Positions 1 through 8,701 of a DNA stretch of 64,000 nucleotides are shown here, piece by piece. The position numbers and the translations under genes were made by a program. Position 1 is the first letter of the stretch, and every line of letters begins with the position of its first letter. The notes under the pieces are model-generated. The model was given only the letters and a program-made list of their open reading frames with translations. It did not search any database and was not told the origin of the DNA. The stretch is from CBDIDH01 sp965277595 (lineage in GTDB: Bacteria; Planctomycetota; Planctomycetia; Isosphaerales; Isosphaeraceae), in contig CBDIDH010000002.1 in the NCBI GenBank assembly GCA_965277595.1, positions 1,488,001 to 1,552,000 of the forward strand. Reading direction: 5' to 3'.

Positions 1-649
1 CTATTCCCTGATTCACGACGACCTTCCGGCGATGGACGACGACGACCTTCGACGCGGCCGTCCGACCTGCCACAAGGCTTTTGACGAGGCGACCGCCGTG
101 CTTGCCGGCGATGCCCTGCTCACTCTCGCCTTTGAAGTGATCGCCGCGCGGACCCACCCGGCCGAGGCCGTGGCCCGATGCGTCGTGGCCCTGGCCGAGG
201 CCGCTGGACCCGCCGGCATGGTCGGCGGTCAGATGGCCGACCTTCAGGCCGAGGGCCGGACCGATGGTTCGCCCGAGACGCTCGAAGCGATCCATCGACG
301 GAAGACCGGCGCCTTGATTCGGGCCTCGCTGCGCATGGGCGGCCACGCCGTCGGGGCGTCGACCGATCAGATCGCGGCGCTGGACCGTTACGGCGCGGCC
401 GTCGGTCTGGCCTTCCAGATCGTTGACGACCTGCTCGACGTTCAGGGAGACGAGTCGAAACTCGGCAAGCGCGTGGGCAAGGACTCCGGGCTTGGCAAGT
501 GGACCTATCCCGGCTTTCTCGGAGTCGAGGGAAGCCGCCTCCGCGCCCGACAACTCGCCGACGAGGCGGTCGCGGCCCTGGCCCCGTTTGGGTCCCGGGG
601 CGACCGGCTCCGTGCCCTCGCCGTTGACCTTTTGGAAAGGGACCGCTGA
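1..649 (+). CDS. ispA: Polyprenyl (farnesyl/geranylgeranyl) diphosphate synthase, 5' end missing
   Basis: The frame is already open at base 2, so the start codon lies outside the window. The enzyme condenses isopentenyl diphosphate with allylic diphosphates to build C15-C20 prenyl diphosphates in the cytoplasm. The first aspartate-rich motif is visible at the very start (HDDLPAMDDDD), followed by the RRG and KAF segments and, near residue 140, the second aspartate-rich motif (FQIVDDLLD). The bacterial short-chain synthase layout DDxxxxD with PAMDDDD supports the family; exact chain length cannot be told. The stop TGA shares one base with the ATG of dxs, so the two isoprenoid genes are translationally coupled. 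Perhaps 80-100 N-terminal residues are missing. Confidence 0.92.
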   Translation, partial: YSLIHDDLPAMDDDDLRRGRPTCHKAFDEATAVLAGDALLTLAFEVIAARTHPAEAVARCVVALAEAAGPAGMVGGQMADLQAEGRTDGSPETLEAIHRRKTGALIRASLRMGGHAVGASTDQIAALDRYGAAVGLAFQIVDDLLDVQGDESKLGKRVGKDSGLGKWTYPGFLGVEGSRLRARQLADEAVAALAPFGSRGDRLRALAVDLLERDR

Positions 650-2586
650 TGCGCAGCAAGATGTTGCCCCGGGTCAAGACGCCGGCCGACCTCAAGGGGC
701 TCTCGGACCGAGAGCTCGGCCTGCTCGCCGCCGAGATGCGTCAGGAGCTGATCGCCGTCGTCGGCCTTCGCTCGGCGCACTTCGCCAGCAACCTCGGGGT
801 CGTCGAGCTTTGCCTGGCGCTTCACCTCGCTTACGACTTCTCGCGCGATCGCCTGATCTGGGACACCGGCCACCAGATCTACCCGCACAAGCTCATCACC
901 GGCCGCGCCGCCGAACTGCCGACGATTCGGACCAAAGGGGGGCTGATGGGCTACCCCAACCCCGCCGAGAGTCCCTTTGACCTGTTCATGACCGGTCACG
1001 CCGGTTGCGCTCCGTCGACCGCGCTCGGCCTCAAGGCGGGTGATGACCTTACCGGCCATCCCGACCGCCACTCGGTCGCCGTCATTGGCGACGGCGCCTT
1101 TCCCTCGGGCATCGTCTTTGAGGCGCTCAACAATGCCGCCGGCCTTCGCAAGAAGTTCCTGGTCGTCCTGAACGACAACAAGATGTCCATCTGCCCGAGG
1201 GTCGGCGGCCTCGCCTACTACCTCGACAAGGCCCGGATGACGACCGCGTACAACGACTGGAACCGCAAGGTCAAGAAGATCCTGCCGTCCATTCCGGTCG
1301 TCGGCGACCAGGCCGACCGCTGGCTCCAGCAGATGAAAGACGCGATCAAGGCGTCAGTCCACGGCGGAATGCTTTTTGAGGAACTTGGGTTCGCCTACAT
1401 CGGCCCGATCGACGGCCACGACCTGCGGACGATGCGCCAGTACCTTGAGAAGGTCAAGGCGATGGACGGCCCTGTCTTGCTCCACGTCCTGACCGACAAG
1501 GGGCACGGGTTCGAGCCCGCCGTCAAAGATCCCGTTCGGTTCCATGCCCCGGCGCCGTTCCAGCTTCACCACGCCGGCAACGGAATCATTCCGCTGACGA
1601 CGTCGTCAAGTCGCGCCTATACCGATGCCGTCAGTGCCTCGCTCTTCGCGGCGATGCAGCGCGATCCGAAAGTCGCCGTCATCACGGCGGCGATGTGCGA
1701 GGGGAACAAGCTCCAAAAGGTCCGCCAGGCGTATCCCGACCGCTTCTTTGACGTCGGCATCTGCGAGAGTCACGCCGTCGCCTTCGCCGCGGGGATGGCC
1801 AAGACGGGCGCCCGGCCCGTTGTTGACATCTACAGCACCTTCTTGCAGCGGTCTTACGACCAGATCTTCCAGGAGGTCTCGCTCCAGAACCTGCCGGTCG
1901 TCTTCACGCTCGACCGCGCCGGGGTCGTCGGGGCCGACGGGCCGACCCACCACGGAACCTATGACCTGGCCTACATGCGCGTCTTCCCGAACATGGTCGT
2001 GATGGCCCCCGGCGACGAGAAAGACGTCGCCCCGATGATTGATTTCGCCCTCGCGCACGACGCCCCCGTCTCGATCCGCTACCCCAAGGCCGCCCTTGAG
2101 TCGATCGACCGCGAGCCCCAGCCGATCGAGACCGGCCAGGCCGAGATTCTTGAGTGGGAGACCGACGGCATCTTCCTCGCCTGCGGAACCCTGGTGACCA
2201 CCTGCCTCCGCGCCGCCGAGCGCCTTCGCGAGGAATACGGCCTTCGCGTCGGCGTGGTCAACGCCCGGTTCGTCAAGCCGCTCGACAAGCCGACGGTTCT
2301 CAAGGCGATTGAGGAATGCGGGTTCGTGCTTACGGTTGAAGAGGGCTGTCTTGCCGGCGGTTTCGGCTCGGCCGTTCTTGAAGCCGCGAACGATGCCGGC
2401 GCCTCGACCGCGCACGTCCGTCGCCTTGGCCTTCCCGACCGCTACATCCTTCACGCCGAGCGCGAGGAACAGCTTGCCGAGGTCGGCCTCGACGTCGACG
2501 GCATCACCCGATCGGCCCTGGCTCTCGCCCGCGCCGTCGGCCTTGCCGCCACCCCCGCCGAGAACGGCCAGGCGTGCGTATCTTGA
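649..2586 (+). CDS. dxs: 1-deoxy-D-xylulose-5-phosphate synthase
   Basis: This enzyme makes DXP from pyruvate and glyceraldehyde 3-phosphate with thiamine diphosphate, the first step of the MEP isoprenoid pathway. The 645 residues match the usual family length. The TPP-binding segment VIGDGAFPSGIVFEALNNA leads to LNDNKMSI, and the transketolase pyrimidine domain has the family signature DRAGVVGADGPTHHG followed by DLAYMR. The last 120 residues form the transketolase C-terminal domain (VEEGCLAGGFGSAVLE). The ATG overlaps the stop codon of the upstream prenyl synthase by one base, consistent with an ispA-dxs operon. No strong Shine-Dalgarno precedes it, as expected for coupled translation. Confidence 0.96.
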   Translation: MRSKMLPRVKTPADLKGLSDRELGLLAAEMRQELIAVVGLRSAHFASNLGVVELCLALHLAYDFSRDRLIWDTGHQIYPHKLITGRAAELPTIRTKGGLMGYPNPAESPFDLFMTGHAGCAPSTALGLKAGDDLTGHPDRHSVAVIGDGAFPSGIVFEALNNAAGLRKKFLVVLNDNKMSICPRVGGLAYYLDKARMTTAYNDWNRKVKKILPSIPVVGDQADRWLQQMKDAIKASVHGGMLFEELGFAYIGPIDGHDLRTMRQYLEKVKAMDGPVLLHVLTDKGHGFEPAVKDPVRFHAPAPFQLHHAGNGIIPLTTSSSRAYTDAVSASLFAAMQRDPKVAVITAAMCEGNKLQKVRQAYPDRFFDVGICESHAVAFAAGMAKTGARPVVDIYSTFLQRSYDQIFQEVSLQNLPVVFTLDRAGVVGADGPTHHGTYDLAYMRVFPNMVVMAPGDEKDVAPMIDFALAHDAPVSIRYPKAALESIDREPQPIETGQAEILEWETDGIFLACGTLVTTCLRAAERLREEYGLRVGVVNARFVKPLDKPTVLKAIEECGFVLTVEEGCLAGGFGSAVLEAANDAGASTAHVRRLGLPDRYILHAEREEQLAEVGLDVDGITRSALALARAVGLAATPAENGQACVS

Positions 2587-2599
2587 GAAGCTAAGAAAA

Positions 2600-2728
2600 A
2601 TGGGTCGGTCAGGTATTGATTATGGAAAGGCGGGGTGGGAACGGATCGTTCGGGTCGACTATCATGGACATTAAGAGGTTCCTTACGACATCTGTCAGTC
2701 GATCTTGAAAGCGGCCGGGATCGAATAA
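2600..2728 (+). pseudogene. Remnant of a HicA-like toxin, broken by a stop codon
   Basis: One frame from ATG 2600 reads a short polypeptide ending RIVRVDYHGH, meets TAA at 2672-2674, and then continues in the same frame as EVPYDICQSILKAAGIE before a second TAA at 2726-2728. The joined C-terminus resembles the HicA end (VHGxKExPxGTLRSILKQAGI). It sits directly before a HicB-like gene, the normal hicA-hicB order. The N-terminal part with the HicA GSH motif is not recognisable, so the toxin looks both truncated and interrupted. The call depends on about 25 residues of eye-level similarity and on gene order. Confidence 0.4.
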
Positions 2729-2745
2729 AGGGTTGAGGTTCTCGA

Positions 2746-3015
2746 ATGCTCGATCTGCCGTATTCGCTTGTGATTGAAGCAACTGACGAGCCCGACTTTT
2801 TCGGCTTTTTCTCGCTGGATCTCGACGAGTTCACCGGGGTCGGCCACTCGGTCGAAGACTGCCTCTCTCAGGCACGTTGGGGGATGAAGGAGCACCTGGA
2901 ACTGCTCGCCGAGCACAATCTTCCAATCCCCACGCCCGTGGAGGAACGCACCGTGCTGATCCGCAACGTAGGCCGGTCAGAGGCCGTTTCCGTGCTGAAG
3001 TCGACGGGAAACTGA
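2746..3015 (+). CDS. HicB-like antitoxin family protein
   Basis: This 89-residue protein has the partial RNase-H fold pattern of the HicB-like family: YSLVIEATDEPDFFGFFSLDLDEFTGVGHSVEDCLSQARWGMKEHLELLAEHNLPIPTP was read as two beta strands, a helix and the terminal PxP turn. HicB antitoxins bind HicA and often repress their own operon through a C-terminal DNA-binding part. Here the C-terminus after the core is only about 25 residues and no clear ribbon-helix-helix or HTH is visible. A broken hicA-like frame lies 18 bases upstream, so this is probably an orphaned antitoxin. GC and codon use match the surroundings. Confidence 0.7.
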   Translation: MLDLPYSLVIEATDEPDFFGFFSLDLDEFTGVGHSVEDCLSQARWGMKEHLELLAEHNLPIPTPVEERTVLIRNVGRSEAVSVLKSTGN

Positions 3016-3058
3016 GTCCACACCCGACAGCTCCAACCCCACCTCGGGAGGATTCCGC

Positions 3059-3964
3059 GTGACCGCGTTCCTCGACCCGCCGCGGCCGACACCCCCGAAG
3101 GGCCTGCCGCCGCTGAGGGTCGCCCTTCTCGGCAACGGCACCAAGCCCGAGGTCGTTGTTCAGGCCGATCGGCTCTTCGAGGCAATGCGGAGTCACCCGG
3201 AGACCGTTCCGGTCGGCCTTGACCTCGCCTCGGATACCGACCTCTCGGGGCTCGACGCCGACGTCGCCCTGGTGCTTGGCGGCGATGGAACCGTGCTGCA
3301 CGCGGCGCGTCGGATGGACAGCCGGCCGACCCCCGTTCTGGGCATCAACGTCGGCCGGCTCGGCTTCCTCGCCGACCTGACTCCCGACGGTTTTCTCGAC
3401 CGCCTCGATGATCTCGCCAGCCGCCGCTACACGGTTGAGAACCTGATGACGCTTTCGTGTACCCTGGTGACCCGCCAGGGGACCTCGCGGACCTTTCGCG
3501 GGCTCAACGACGTCGTGATCCGCTCGGCCCCGGTCTTCCGCCTTCTGGAAATCGGCCTCTCGATCGACGGCGAAGAGGTGATGACCTATCGCGGCGACGG
3601 CCTGATCCTCGCCACCCCCGTCGGCTCGACCGCGCACAGCCTCTCGGCTGGCGGCCCGATCTTGCCGCCGAATGCGTACATGTTCGTCGTCACCCCGCTC
3701 TGTGCCCACACGCTCACCCAGCGCCCGCTCGTTGACGGCACCCACAAGGTCTACGAGCTGACCCCTCTGGGCGAGGCCGAGATTGTCCTCGTCATCGACG
3801 GTCAGGTTCAGGTCGCGATCAACCAGGGCGACCGTGTCGTCGTCCGACGCGGCAACAGTCCCTTCCCGATGGTCCGCCTCCCTGGCCACAGCTTCTATCG
3901 GACCCTCCGCGACAAGCTCGGCTGGGGCGCCTTTCCCCCCGGCGACCGCGGCGCCCGGTCCTGA
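3059..3964 (+). CDS. nadK: NAD kinase
   Basis: The product phosphorylates NAD+ to NADP+ with ATP or polyphosphate. The GGDGT nucleotide motif is at residues 74-78, followed by LGINVGRLGFLADL, the GLND substrate segment near 148-151, and the glycine-rich GDGLILATPVGSTAH stretch with LSAGGPI near 179-201. In the last motif the usual TAY is TAH. The start is GTG 3059, chosen because GGGAGGA lies 7 bases before it. At 301 residues it has normal length. It stands alone between the hicB-like gene and an RNA-binding protein gene. Confidence 0.95.
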   Translation: MTAFLDPPRPTPPKGLPPLRVALLGNGTKPEVVVQADRLFEAMRSHPETVPVGLDLASDTDLSGLDADVALVLGGDGTVLHAARRMDSRPTPVLGINVGRLGFLADLTPDGFLDRLDDLASRRYTVENLMTLSCTLVTRQGTSRTFRGLNDVVIRSAPVFRLLEIGLSIDGEEVMTYRGDGLILATPVGSTAHSLSAGGPILPPNAYMFVVTPLCAHTLTQRPLVDGTHKVYELTPLGEAEIVLVIDGQVQVAINQGDRVVVRRGNSPFPMVRLPGHSFYRTLRDKLGWGAFPPGDRGARS

Positions 3965-4217
3965 CCTGAGAGGCCACGCAGGAAGAGAATGGCCCATTGA
4001 GATGTTATGGAATCGTTGTAAGAACAAAGGACAGAAGGGCATAAAGCAAAAAGAAAAATCTGCCCTTTGTCCTTCCGTCAAAAAAAAAGTCCGAAATGCA
4101 CAAGAGTATTATTAAGCATGGACCGATGAGAACGCCAAACTGAGCCTGTCTCTTGCTCCGCGATCGGCCCTCGTCGGAAAATTTCGTCACATCTCCGATC
4201 TCGAAAATTTGTCCGAC

Positions 4218-4247
4218 TTGACAAATCAGGGGAGTTTGGTCTATCGA
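4218..4247 (+). promoter_or_regulatory. Possible sigma-70-type promoter in the nadK-RRM spacer
   Basis: The 479-base spacer 3965-4443 holds no convincing gene and is AT-richer than its surroundings, with a run of nine A at 4079-4088. TTGACA at 4218-4223 matches a -35 box perfectly. The best -10 at the right spacing (TATCGA, 4242-4247) is weak. It would drive the RRM gene with a leader of about 190 bases, long enough for the structured leaders often seen on RNA-binding protein genes. Nothing else in the spacer could be assigned. Confidence 0.3.
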
Positions 4248-4443
4248 CAGGCGGAGTAAGCCGTTACCATGATCGTTGGTAGGTTTGTCGATCGAGCAAG
4301 CAACCCCGTCGGCTTCAAACCGGCCCTGCTGCAACCCTCCCTCGCCCTTCCCACCGCACCGGACCGGGCCGCCCTCCGCGCCCCTTTCCTCACGACCCGG
4401 AAAGCGTCCCTGGGGTCGTCCGCCTTCGCCGAGGAGCTCCGTG

Positions 4444-4812
4444 GTGGGTAAGAAGCTGTATGTGGGGAACCTCACCTACAAGGTGACCGAGACCGACCTC
4501 GAAGGGTTGTTCTCTGAGTTCGGTACCGTGCAGAGCGCACAGGTTATCCAGGATCGTGAGACCGGCCGGAGCAAGGGCTTCGGGTTTGTCGAGATGGACA
4601 CCGACGCCCAGGCCCAGGCCGCGATCCAGGCCCTTCACGACCAGGAGCACGACGGCCGTCGGCTCACCGTCAACGAGGCCAAACCGCGCGAGGATCGCGG
4701 CGGTGGCGGCGGCGGTGGTGGCGGCCGGGGTCGTAGCGGCGGCGGTGGCGGCTACGGTGGTGGCGGCGGCGGCGGTGGATACGGCGGCGGCGGCGGTGGC
4801 CGTCGGTATTGA
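4444..4812 (+). CDS. Glycine-rich RRM RNA-binding protein
   Basis: A single RNA recognition motif fills residues 3-80, with RNP2 (KLYVGNL) and RNP1 (KGFGFVEM) intact. It is followed by a tail of about 40 residues made almost only of Gly with a few Arg and Tyr. This is the layout of the bacterial/cyanobacterial Rbp-type proteins that bind single-stranded RNA and are often cold-induced. Two GTG codons compete as start (4441 and 4444). The second is preferred because GAGGAG at 4431-4436 is then 7 bases away. The GGC/GGT-rich tail is itself a low-complexity DNA tract likely to vary in length. Confidence 0.9.
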   Translation: MGKKLYVGNLTYKVTETDLEGLFSEFGTVQSAQVIQDRETGRSKGFGFVEMDTDAQAQAAIQALHDQEHDGRRLTVNEAKPREDRGGGGGGGGGRGRSGGGGGYGGGGGGGGYGGGGGGRRY

Positions 4813-4999
4813 ATCGAATCGTATCGAGCCAAGCCGGCCGACGTTGAATTGAATGGAACCGATCGGAATTCGGGAGCGCCGTCGGTGAAGTTTTCAGGCT
4901 GCACCGATGGCTACCTCATTTGATGCGCTCGCGCCGGCGCCCTCTGTCGGCGACGGGCGGCCGGGGCGATCTCCCCTCCCACCCAGACGGGCACCACGG

Positions 5000-5173
5000 A
5001 TGAATCCGAAACACGTTCACACGCCGGTCTCGACCCGGGCCCGATGCCCGATCTGTCACCAGCCCGTTTATTCGCGCGCGGGCATTCATCCCCAGTGCGC
5101 CATGCGCCAGGCTGACCCGCCCAAACCCAAGGGTGACGCCGCCAAGATTCCCACACCCCTCCCGGCCGACTGA
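5000..5173 (+). CDS. Small zinc-knuckle-like protein of unknown function
   Basis: The 57-residue product carries CPICHQPVYS followed by GIHPQCA, a CxxC...HxxC arrangement that could bind one zinc. The rest is Pro/Lys-rich. ATG 5000 is preferred over an upstream in-frame start because the residues before it are low-complexity and not conserved-looking. I do not recognise a named family and no function is assigned. Codon third positions are GC-rich as in the neighbours, which supports a real gene. Confidence 0.5.
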   Translation: MNPKHVHTPVSTRARCPICHQPVYSRAGIHPQCAMRQADPPKPKGDAAKIPTPLPAD

Positions 5174-5228
5174 CCGCCAACCGTTCGAATCGCGCTGGTG
5201 CCGTGGGGTTTGTCATCGTCCTTCGATG

Positions 5229-5684
5229 TCAGAGCGCCACGGTCGGCTTATCCCTCCAATTGCCCGGGGTCTTGTTGGCGGGATCGTTGGGGATAAATCG
5301 AGGATCATTAAACCGATCGATGAACTCGGCCCGGAACGCCTTCTGATACGCCTCCGTGGGTATCGGGGGGGCGGGGGGATCGTACGGGACCAGGAACCAG
5401 GGCCGTCGGAACGCCTGCTCGTACTTCTCATCCATCAGATCATGAAATCTGAGAAAAGCCAAGAGTGGTTCTGCGGCCGCCCGACCCCTCAAGTGCGCGT
5501 ACGTGGTGTCGCCTTGCGCCGCGGTTAACGCGAGGTAGAATTCCAGGTCGTCCACATGGATTTTCGTCCGTTGCTGGCGATGAAATCGGGCGCGATCCCG
5601 GAAGTTTACCCATCGGCCCAGCAGGGCGGCGATGACCGCGATGGCGATCATCATCATGCTGAGGCGGAACCTGGGTCGTCTCAT
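5229..5684 (-). CDS. Planctomycete RPRFRLS-type single-span membrane protein
   Basis: The N-terminus (RRPRFRLSMMMIAIAVIAALLGRW) is a basic segment and one membrane helix typical of a very large, poorly understood planctomycete family, followed by about 125 soluble residues rich in aromatic and charged residues. GGAG lies just upstream of the ATG at 5684. It follows the diadenylate cyclase-like gene on the same strand with a 19-base gap, so the two may be co-transcribed. No enzyme motif was seen and the function is unknown. Confidence 0.7.
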   Translation of the reverse strand: MRRPRFRLSMMMIAIAVIAALLGRWVNFRDRARFHRQQRTKIHVDDLEFYLALTAAQGDTTYAHLRGRAAAEPLLAFLRFHDLMDEKYEQAFRRPWFLVPYDPPAPPIPTEAYQKAFRAEFIDRFNDPRFIPNDPANKTPGNWRDKPTVAL

Positions 5685-5703
5685 GGCCCTTCTCCAACGC
5701 CCG

Positions 5704-6663
5704 TTATCGCGTTGAGTCTTTCTCGGGGCGACCGGGCGGGTGTTCGGTCTCGCTGTCGTGCCACTTCATCGCCCGGTAGTGCCGCATCGGGGCGATCCGG
5801 AGGATGATCTCGCCCCCCTGGAAGAGGCGGACGGTGCCGGTCGACTGGCTGACGACGACCGCCAGCGCATTACTCACGTTCGTGATCGCGGCGGCCGCCC
5901 AGTGCCGCGTGCCGAGCCCTTTGGGAAGGGTCAGCCCCGTGTTCGGGGCGTCGATGAGCCGGCAGGCGGCCTCGACCGTGCCGTCGCGGGCGACGACGAA
6001 GGCGCCGTCCATCTGGGCGATCTCCTTGATCGCCTCGCGGACGCGGATATCGCGGAGGTTCCGCTCCTTGCGGCGATACCCCTTGAACGGGTCGAAACCC
6101 AGCGTCCGCGACCGGTTCAAAACGTTCCGAACGTCGCCGACGACGATCAAGGTGCCGACGTTCTTTCCCTCGCGGCCCTCGCGGCCGATCTCAACGGCCA
6201 CGTCAACGACCGCCTTCAAGGTCTCGAACGGGACCGAGGTCTCCAGCGCCCGGAGGTCGCGCGATGAGAGCCGCTCCAGGTGCTCGCCGAGCCGGACGAC
6301 CGTCAATGAGTCGAGCGTCTCGGCCTCAAACCCCGAATACACCACGGCCACCCGATCGCCCGCCGAGAGCAGGTCGGTGGCGACCGCTTCGATCAAGGCC
6401 AGGCTGATGCGTTCCGTGATGGCGGCGTCGGTCTCATCGACCTCGACGGGCGTCAGGCCGGCCTCGCGGGCGGCGTCGCGGTGGCGGTCGGTCGTCACGG
6501 CGACGAGTGTCTTGACCGCGACGGCCGGTGCGCGGAGGCTTTCCCAGTCGAGCGGTCCTTCGGGAAGAATCAGCAAGGCCGCGGCGCCGAGGCGTGGGAC
6601 GGCCTCGAAGGCCAGGGCCAGCAGGCTCGATGTCGCCTTGGTCGCGGCGGGGGGGGGTGTCAC
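5704..6663 (-). CDS. Diadenylate cyclase-like protein (PK_C-like domain plus DAC domain)
   Basis: The C-terminal half has the DAC (DisA_N) pattern: MDGAFVV with the DGA motif and GLGTRHWAAAAIT where canonical enzymes have GTRHRAA, then VVSQSTG where SEETG is usual. Such enzymes make c-di-AMP from two ATP. The N-terminal 140 residues (LLALAFEAVPRLGAAALLILPEG... GDRVAVVYSG) resemble the pyruvate-kinase C-terminal-like domain found before DAC in archaeal DacZ. No membrane helix is seen. GTG 6663 was chosen because GACGAGG precedes it by 8 bases; a longer reading begins with TTG 6771 inside a tandem repeat and is unlikely. Loss of the second Arg of RHR makes catalysis uncertain. Confidence 0.75.
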   Translation of the reverse strand: MTPPPAATKATSSLLALAFEAVPRLGAAALLILPEGPLDWESLRAPAVAVKTLVAVTTDRHRDAAREAGLTPVEVDETDAAITERISLALIEAVATDLLSAGDRVAVVYSGFEAETLDSLTVVRLGEHLERLSSRDLRALETSVPFETLKAVVDVAVEIGREGREGKNVGTLIVVGDVRNVLNRSRTLGFDPFKGYRRKERNLRDIRVREAIKEIAQMDGAFVVARDGTVEAACRLIDAPNTGLTLPKGLGTRHWAAAAITNVSNALAVVVSQSTGTVRLFQGGEIILRIAPMRHYRAMKWHDSETEHPPGRPEKDSTR

Positions 6664-6743
6664 GGGGGCGGCCTCGTCGTCTTGCGTCTCTGCCTGGAGG
6701 GCCGCGGGTTGGTTTGGGGCGGGGCGTTTTGGAAAAGAAAAGG

Positions 6744-6809
6744 AGGGCAAAGGGCAAAAGACAGAGGGCAAAAGACAGAGGGCAAAAGACAGAGGGCAAA
6801 AGACAGAGA
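6744..6809. repeat. Heptamer-family tandem repeat (14-bp period)
   Basis: About four and a half copies of a 14-base unit built from two heptamers (AGGGCAA and AAGACAG) lie just upstream of the diadenylate cyclase-like gene. Read on the minus strand the units are TTGCCCT and CTGTCTT, members of the pyrimidine-rich heptamer family seen throughout the window. The array separates that gene from the Ala/Lys-rich protein gene. Confidence 0.85.
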
Positions 6810-6903
6810 CAAGATCCGGGACGGCCCGGCCTGGTCAAAAGGGAATGACCAGGGACGGGTCGACCCGGGAGTGGGGGGCGAAGGTCGATCGGGCGAGAAG
6901 GGA

Positions 6904-8031
6904 TTACTTCTCGGCGTCGTCCTTCTTGGTGTCGTCGGCTTTCTTGTCGTCGTCGGCCTTCTTCTTGTCGTCGTCAGCCTTCTTCTTCTCGTCTTCGGCT
7001 TTCTTGGCGTCGGCGGCTTTCTTATCTTCCTCGGCCTTCATCGCGGCCTTTTTCTCGTCGTCGGCCTTTTTCTTGACTTCCTCAGCCTTCTTGGCCTCTT
7101 CAGCCTTCATGGCGGCGGCCTTGGCGTCGGCGGCTTTCTTGTCTTCCTCGGCCTTCATGGCGGCCTTTTTCTCGTCGTCGGCCTTTTTCTTGACTTCTTC
7201 CGCCTTCTTGGCCTCTTCGGCCTTCATGGCGGCGGCCTTGGCGTCGTCGTCGGCCTTCTTCTTGGCGTCGGCGGCTTTCTTGGCCTCTTCGGCCTTCATG
7301 GCGGCGGCCTTGGCTTCGTCTTCCTTCTTCTTGGCCTCTTCGGCCTTCAAGGCGGCGGCCTTGGCTTCCTCGGCCTTCATGGCGGCGATCTTGGCTTCCT
7401 CGGCTTTCTTGGCGTCGGCGGCCTTCATCGCGGCGACCTTGGCTTCCTCGGCCTTGGCGTCGGCGGCCTTGGCGTCGGCAAGCTTCTTGGCCTCGTCGGC
7501 CTTGTCCTTGCGGACCATCTCAATGTGGCGGTTCAGGATGCCGGCGCGCTGGTCGTACCAGGCCTTGAGGCCGGCCGAGGGCTGGATGATCCGAACGTCC
7601 GTCTGGGGGACGACGTCCTTGGTCTTGCCGTAGCCGGTGTACCAGGCGCCAAAGACCTCGGGGCTGACGCCGGTCTTGGCCTTGAGGGTGCTCTCGTCGG
7701 TCGCCCGGCCGGTGATCAGGATGTCAAGGATCGGCGGCGGGTCGATCGTGGTCTTGACGAGCCCGGCGTCCTCGGCGGCGACGATCGCCTCGGCGACGGC
7801 ATGACGCGCGGCCTCAAGCTTCTTCTCCACCTCGGGCGGGATCGGTATCGGCGTCTCGTCCTTCTTCGGCTCGGCGGACTTCACGGCCTCGGTGGCCTTG
7901 GCGGCCTCAGACGCCTTGGTTTCGGTCTTGGTCTCGACCTTCTCGGTTTTCGCCTGCGCGAGCACGCGGCTCTGCGAGAGGCCGAGCAGCAGCGACAGGG
8001 ACACGGCAAGCATGGCGATGCGACGCACCAC
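6904..8031 (-). CDS. Exported protein with long Ala/Lys/Glu helical repeat tail
   Basis: A signal peptide (MLAVSLSLLLGLSQSRVLAQA) with likely cleavage after VLA is followed by a compact region (residues about 60-165, IPPEVEKKLEAARHAVAEAI ... YDQRAGILNRHIEMVRKDK). A tail of about 210 residues made of degenerate KAEEAKKAADAK-type repeats follows. The tail should form a long charged single alpha helix or coiled coil, like the TolA spacer. The start is GTG with AAGGAG close upstream. The role is unknown; a periplasm-spanning spacer is an inference from composition. The tail is a recombination-prone internal repeat. Confidence 0.8.
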   Translation of the reverse strand: MVRRIAMLAVSLSLLLGLSQSRVLAQAKTEKVETKTETKASEAAKATEAVKSAEPKKDETPIPIPPEVEKKLEAARHAVAEAIVAAEDAGLVKTTIDPPPILDILITGRATDESTLKAKTGVSPEVFGAWYTGYGKTKDVVPQTDVRIIQPSAGLKAWYDQRAGILNRHIEMVRKDKADEAKKLADAKAADAKAEEAKVAAMKAADAKKAEEAKIAAMKAEEAKAAALKAEEAKKKEDEAKAAAMKAEEAKKAADAKKKADDDAKAAAMKAEEAKKAEEVKKKADDEKKAAMKAEEDKKAADAKAAAMKAEEAKKAEEVKKKADDEKKAAMKAEEDKKAADAKKAEDEKKKADDDKKKADDDKKADDTKKDDAEK

Positions 8032-8701
8032 GGATCTCCTTCATTCTCGACGGGTCCCGAGCCGGAAGACGGTCCAGCCCGGTGCGGAACAAGCACAGAT
8101 CAGATCAATTCGGTTCAGGTCGCCTTGATGGCGATCGACCTTCTCCGCGAATCAACAAGGCCGCGACGGCCGCGGGCCTTCGCGGAGCCCCTTTGTGACC
8201 CTAGGACGTTCCCGCCGGCCGATTCGCGGTTTCGGTCGCAGTGTAACGGCCCGGACACCCCCAATGCTAGGGACTACGACTCGCTCCCTTCCGCAATTCT
8301 CAACCCGCATCGTCGATCCTCCGTCATATCAACCCCCAGGCTTCACCAGGTTTGCTATCTTACGGAAAAAAGCGGCAAAAAAAGTTGATGATCACGAGGG
8401 AACGAGAACCCTGAGAAGTTCGGTGATTTCGGAGCGGTGCGTTGCCGAAGGATTCCAGAGAGGACCGGAGACCGTCGTCATCGCGGCGCGTCGAGCCGCG
8501 GCGTGGAGCGTCGCGGAGGCAGGGCGGGGTTCGTCTCCCATCGAATGACCGATGACCGATGACCGATGACCGATGGAAATCATCAGGAATGTCAGGACGA
8601 GGCAAGGGCTTCGTCGCGGAATTTTCGGTCAATGGTCATGGGCTCTCGGGCATTGTTTGAGACGGAATTGGCCCTGGCGGAGGGGGTAAAAGGAGATGGC
8701 C
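8032..8701. other. 670-base divergent intergenic region with a heptamer array
   Basis: This lies between two divergently transcribed exported-protein genes and should hold both promoters; no convincing consensus boxes were found. An AT-rich patch lies at 8350-8395. Four perfect tandem copies of GACCGAT occupy 8547-8574. AAGGAG at 8690-8695 is the ribosome binding site of the gene starting at 8702. No RNA gene was recognised. Confidence 0.5.

Noticed and set aside
5178..5200. GTTCGAATC-like T-arm suggesting a tRNA
   Set aside because: No acceptor or anticodon stems pair around it.
6664..6771. N-terminal extension of the diadenylate cyclase-like protein to a TTG at 6771
   Set aside because: The first residues would be encoded by the heptamer array, and the TTG has no ribosome site; GTG 6663 with GACGAGG is better.
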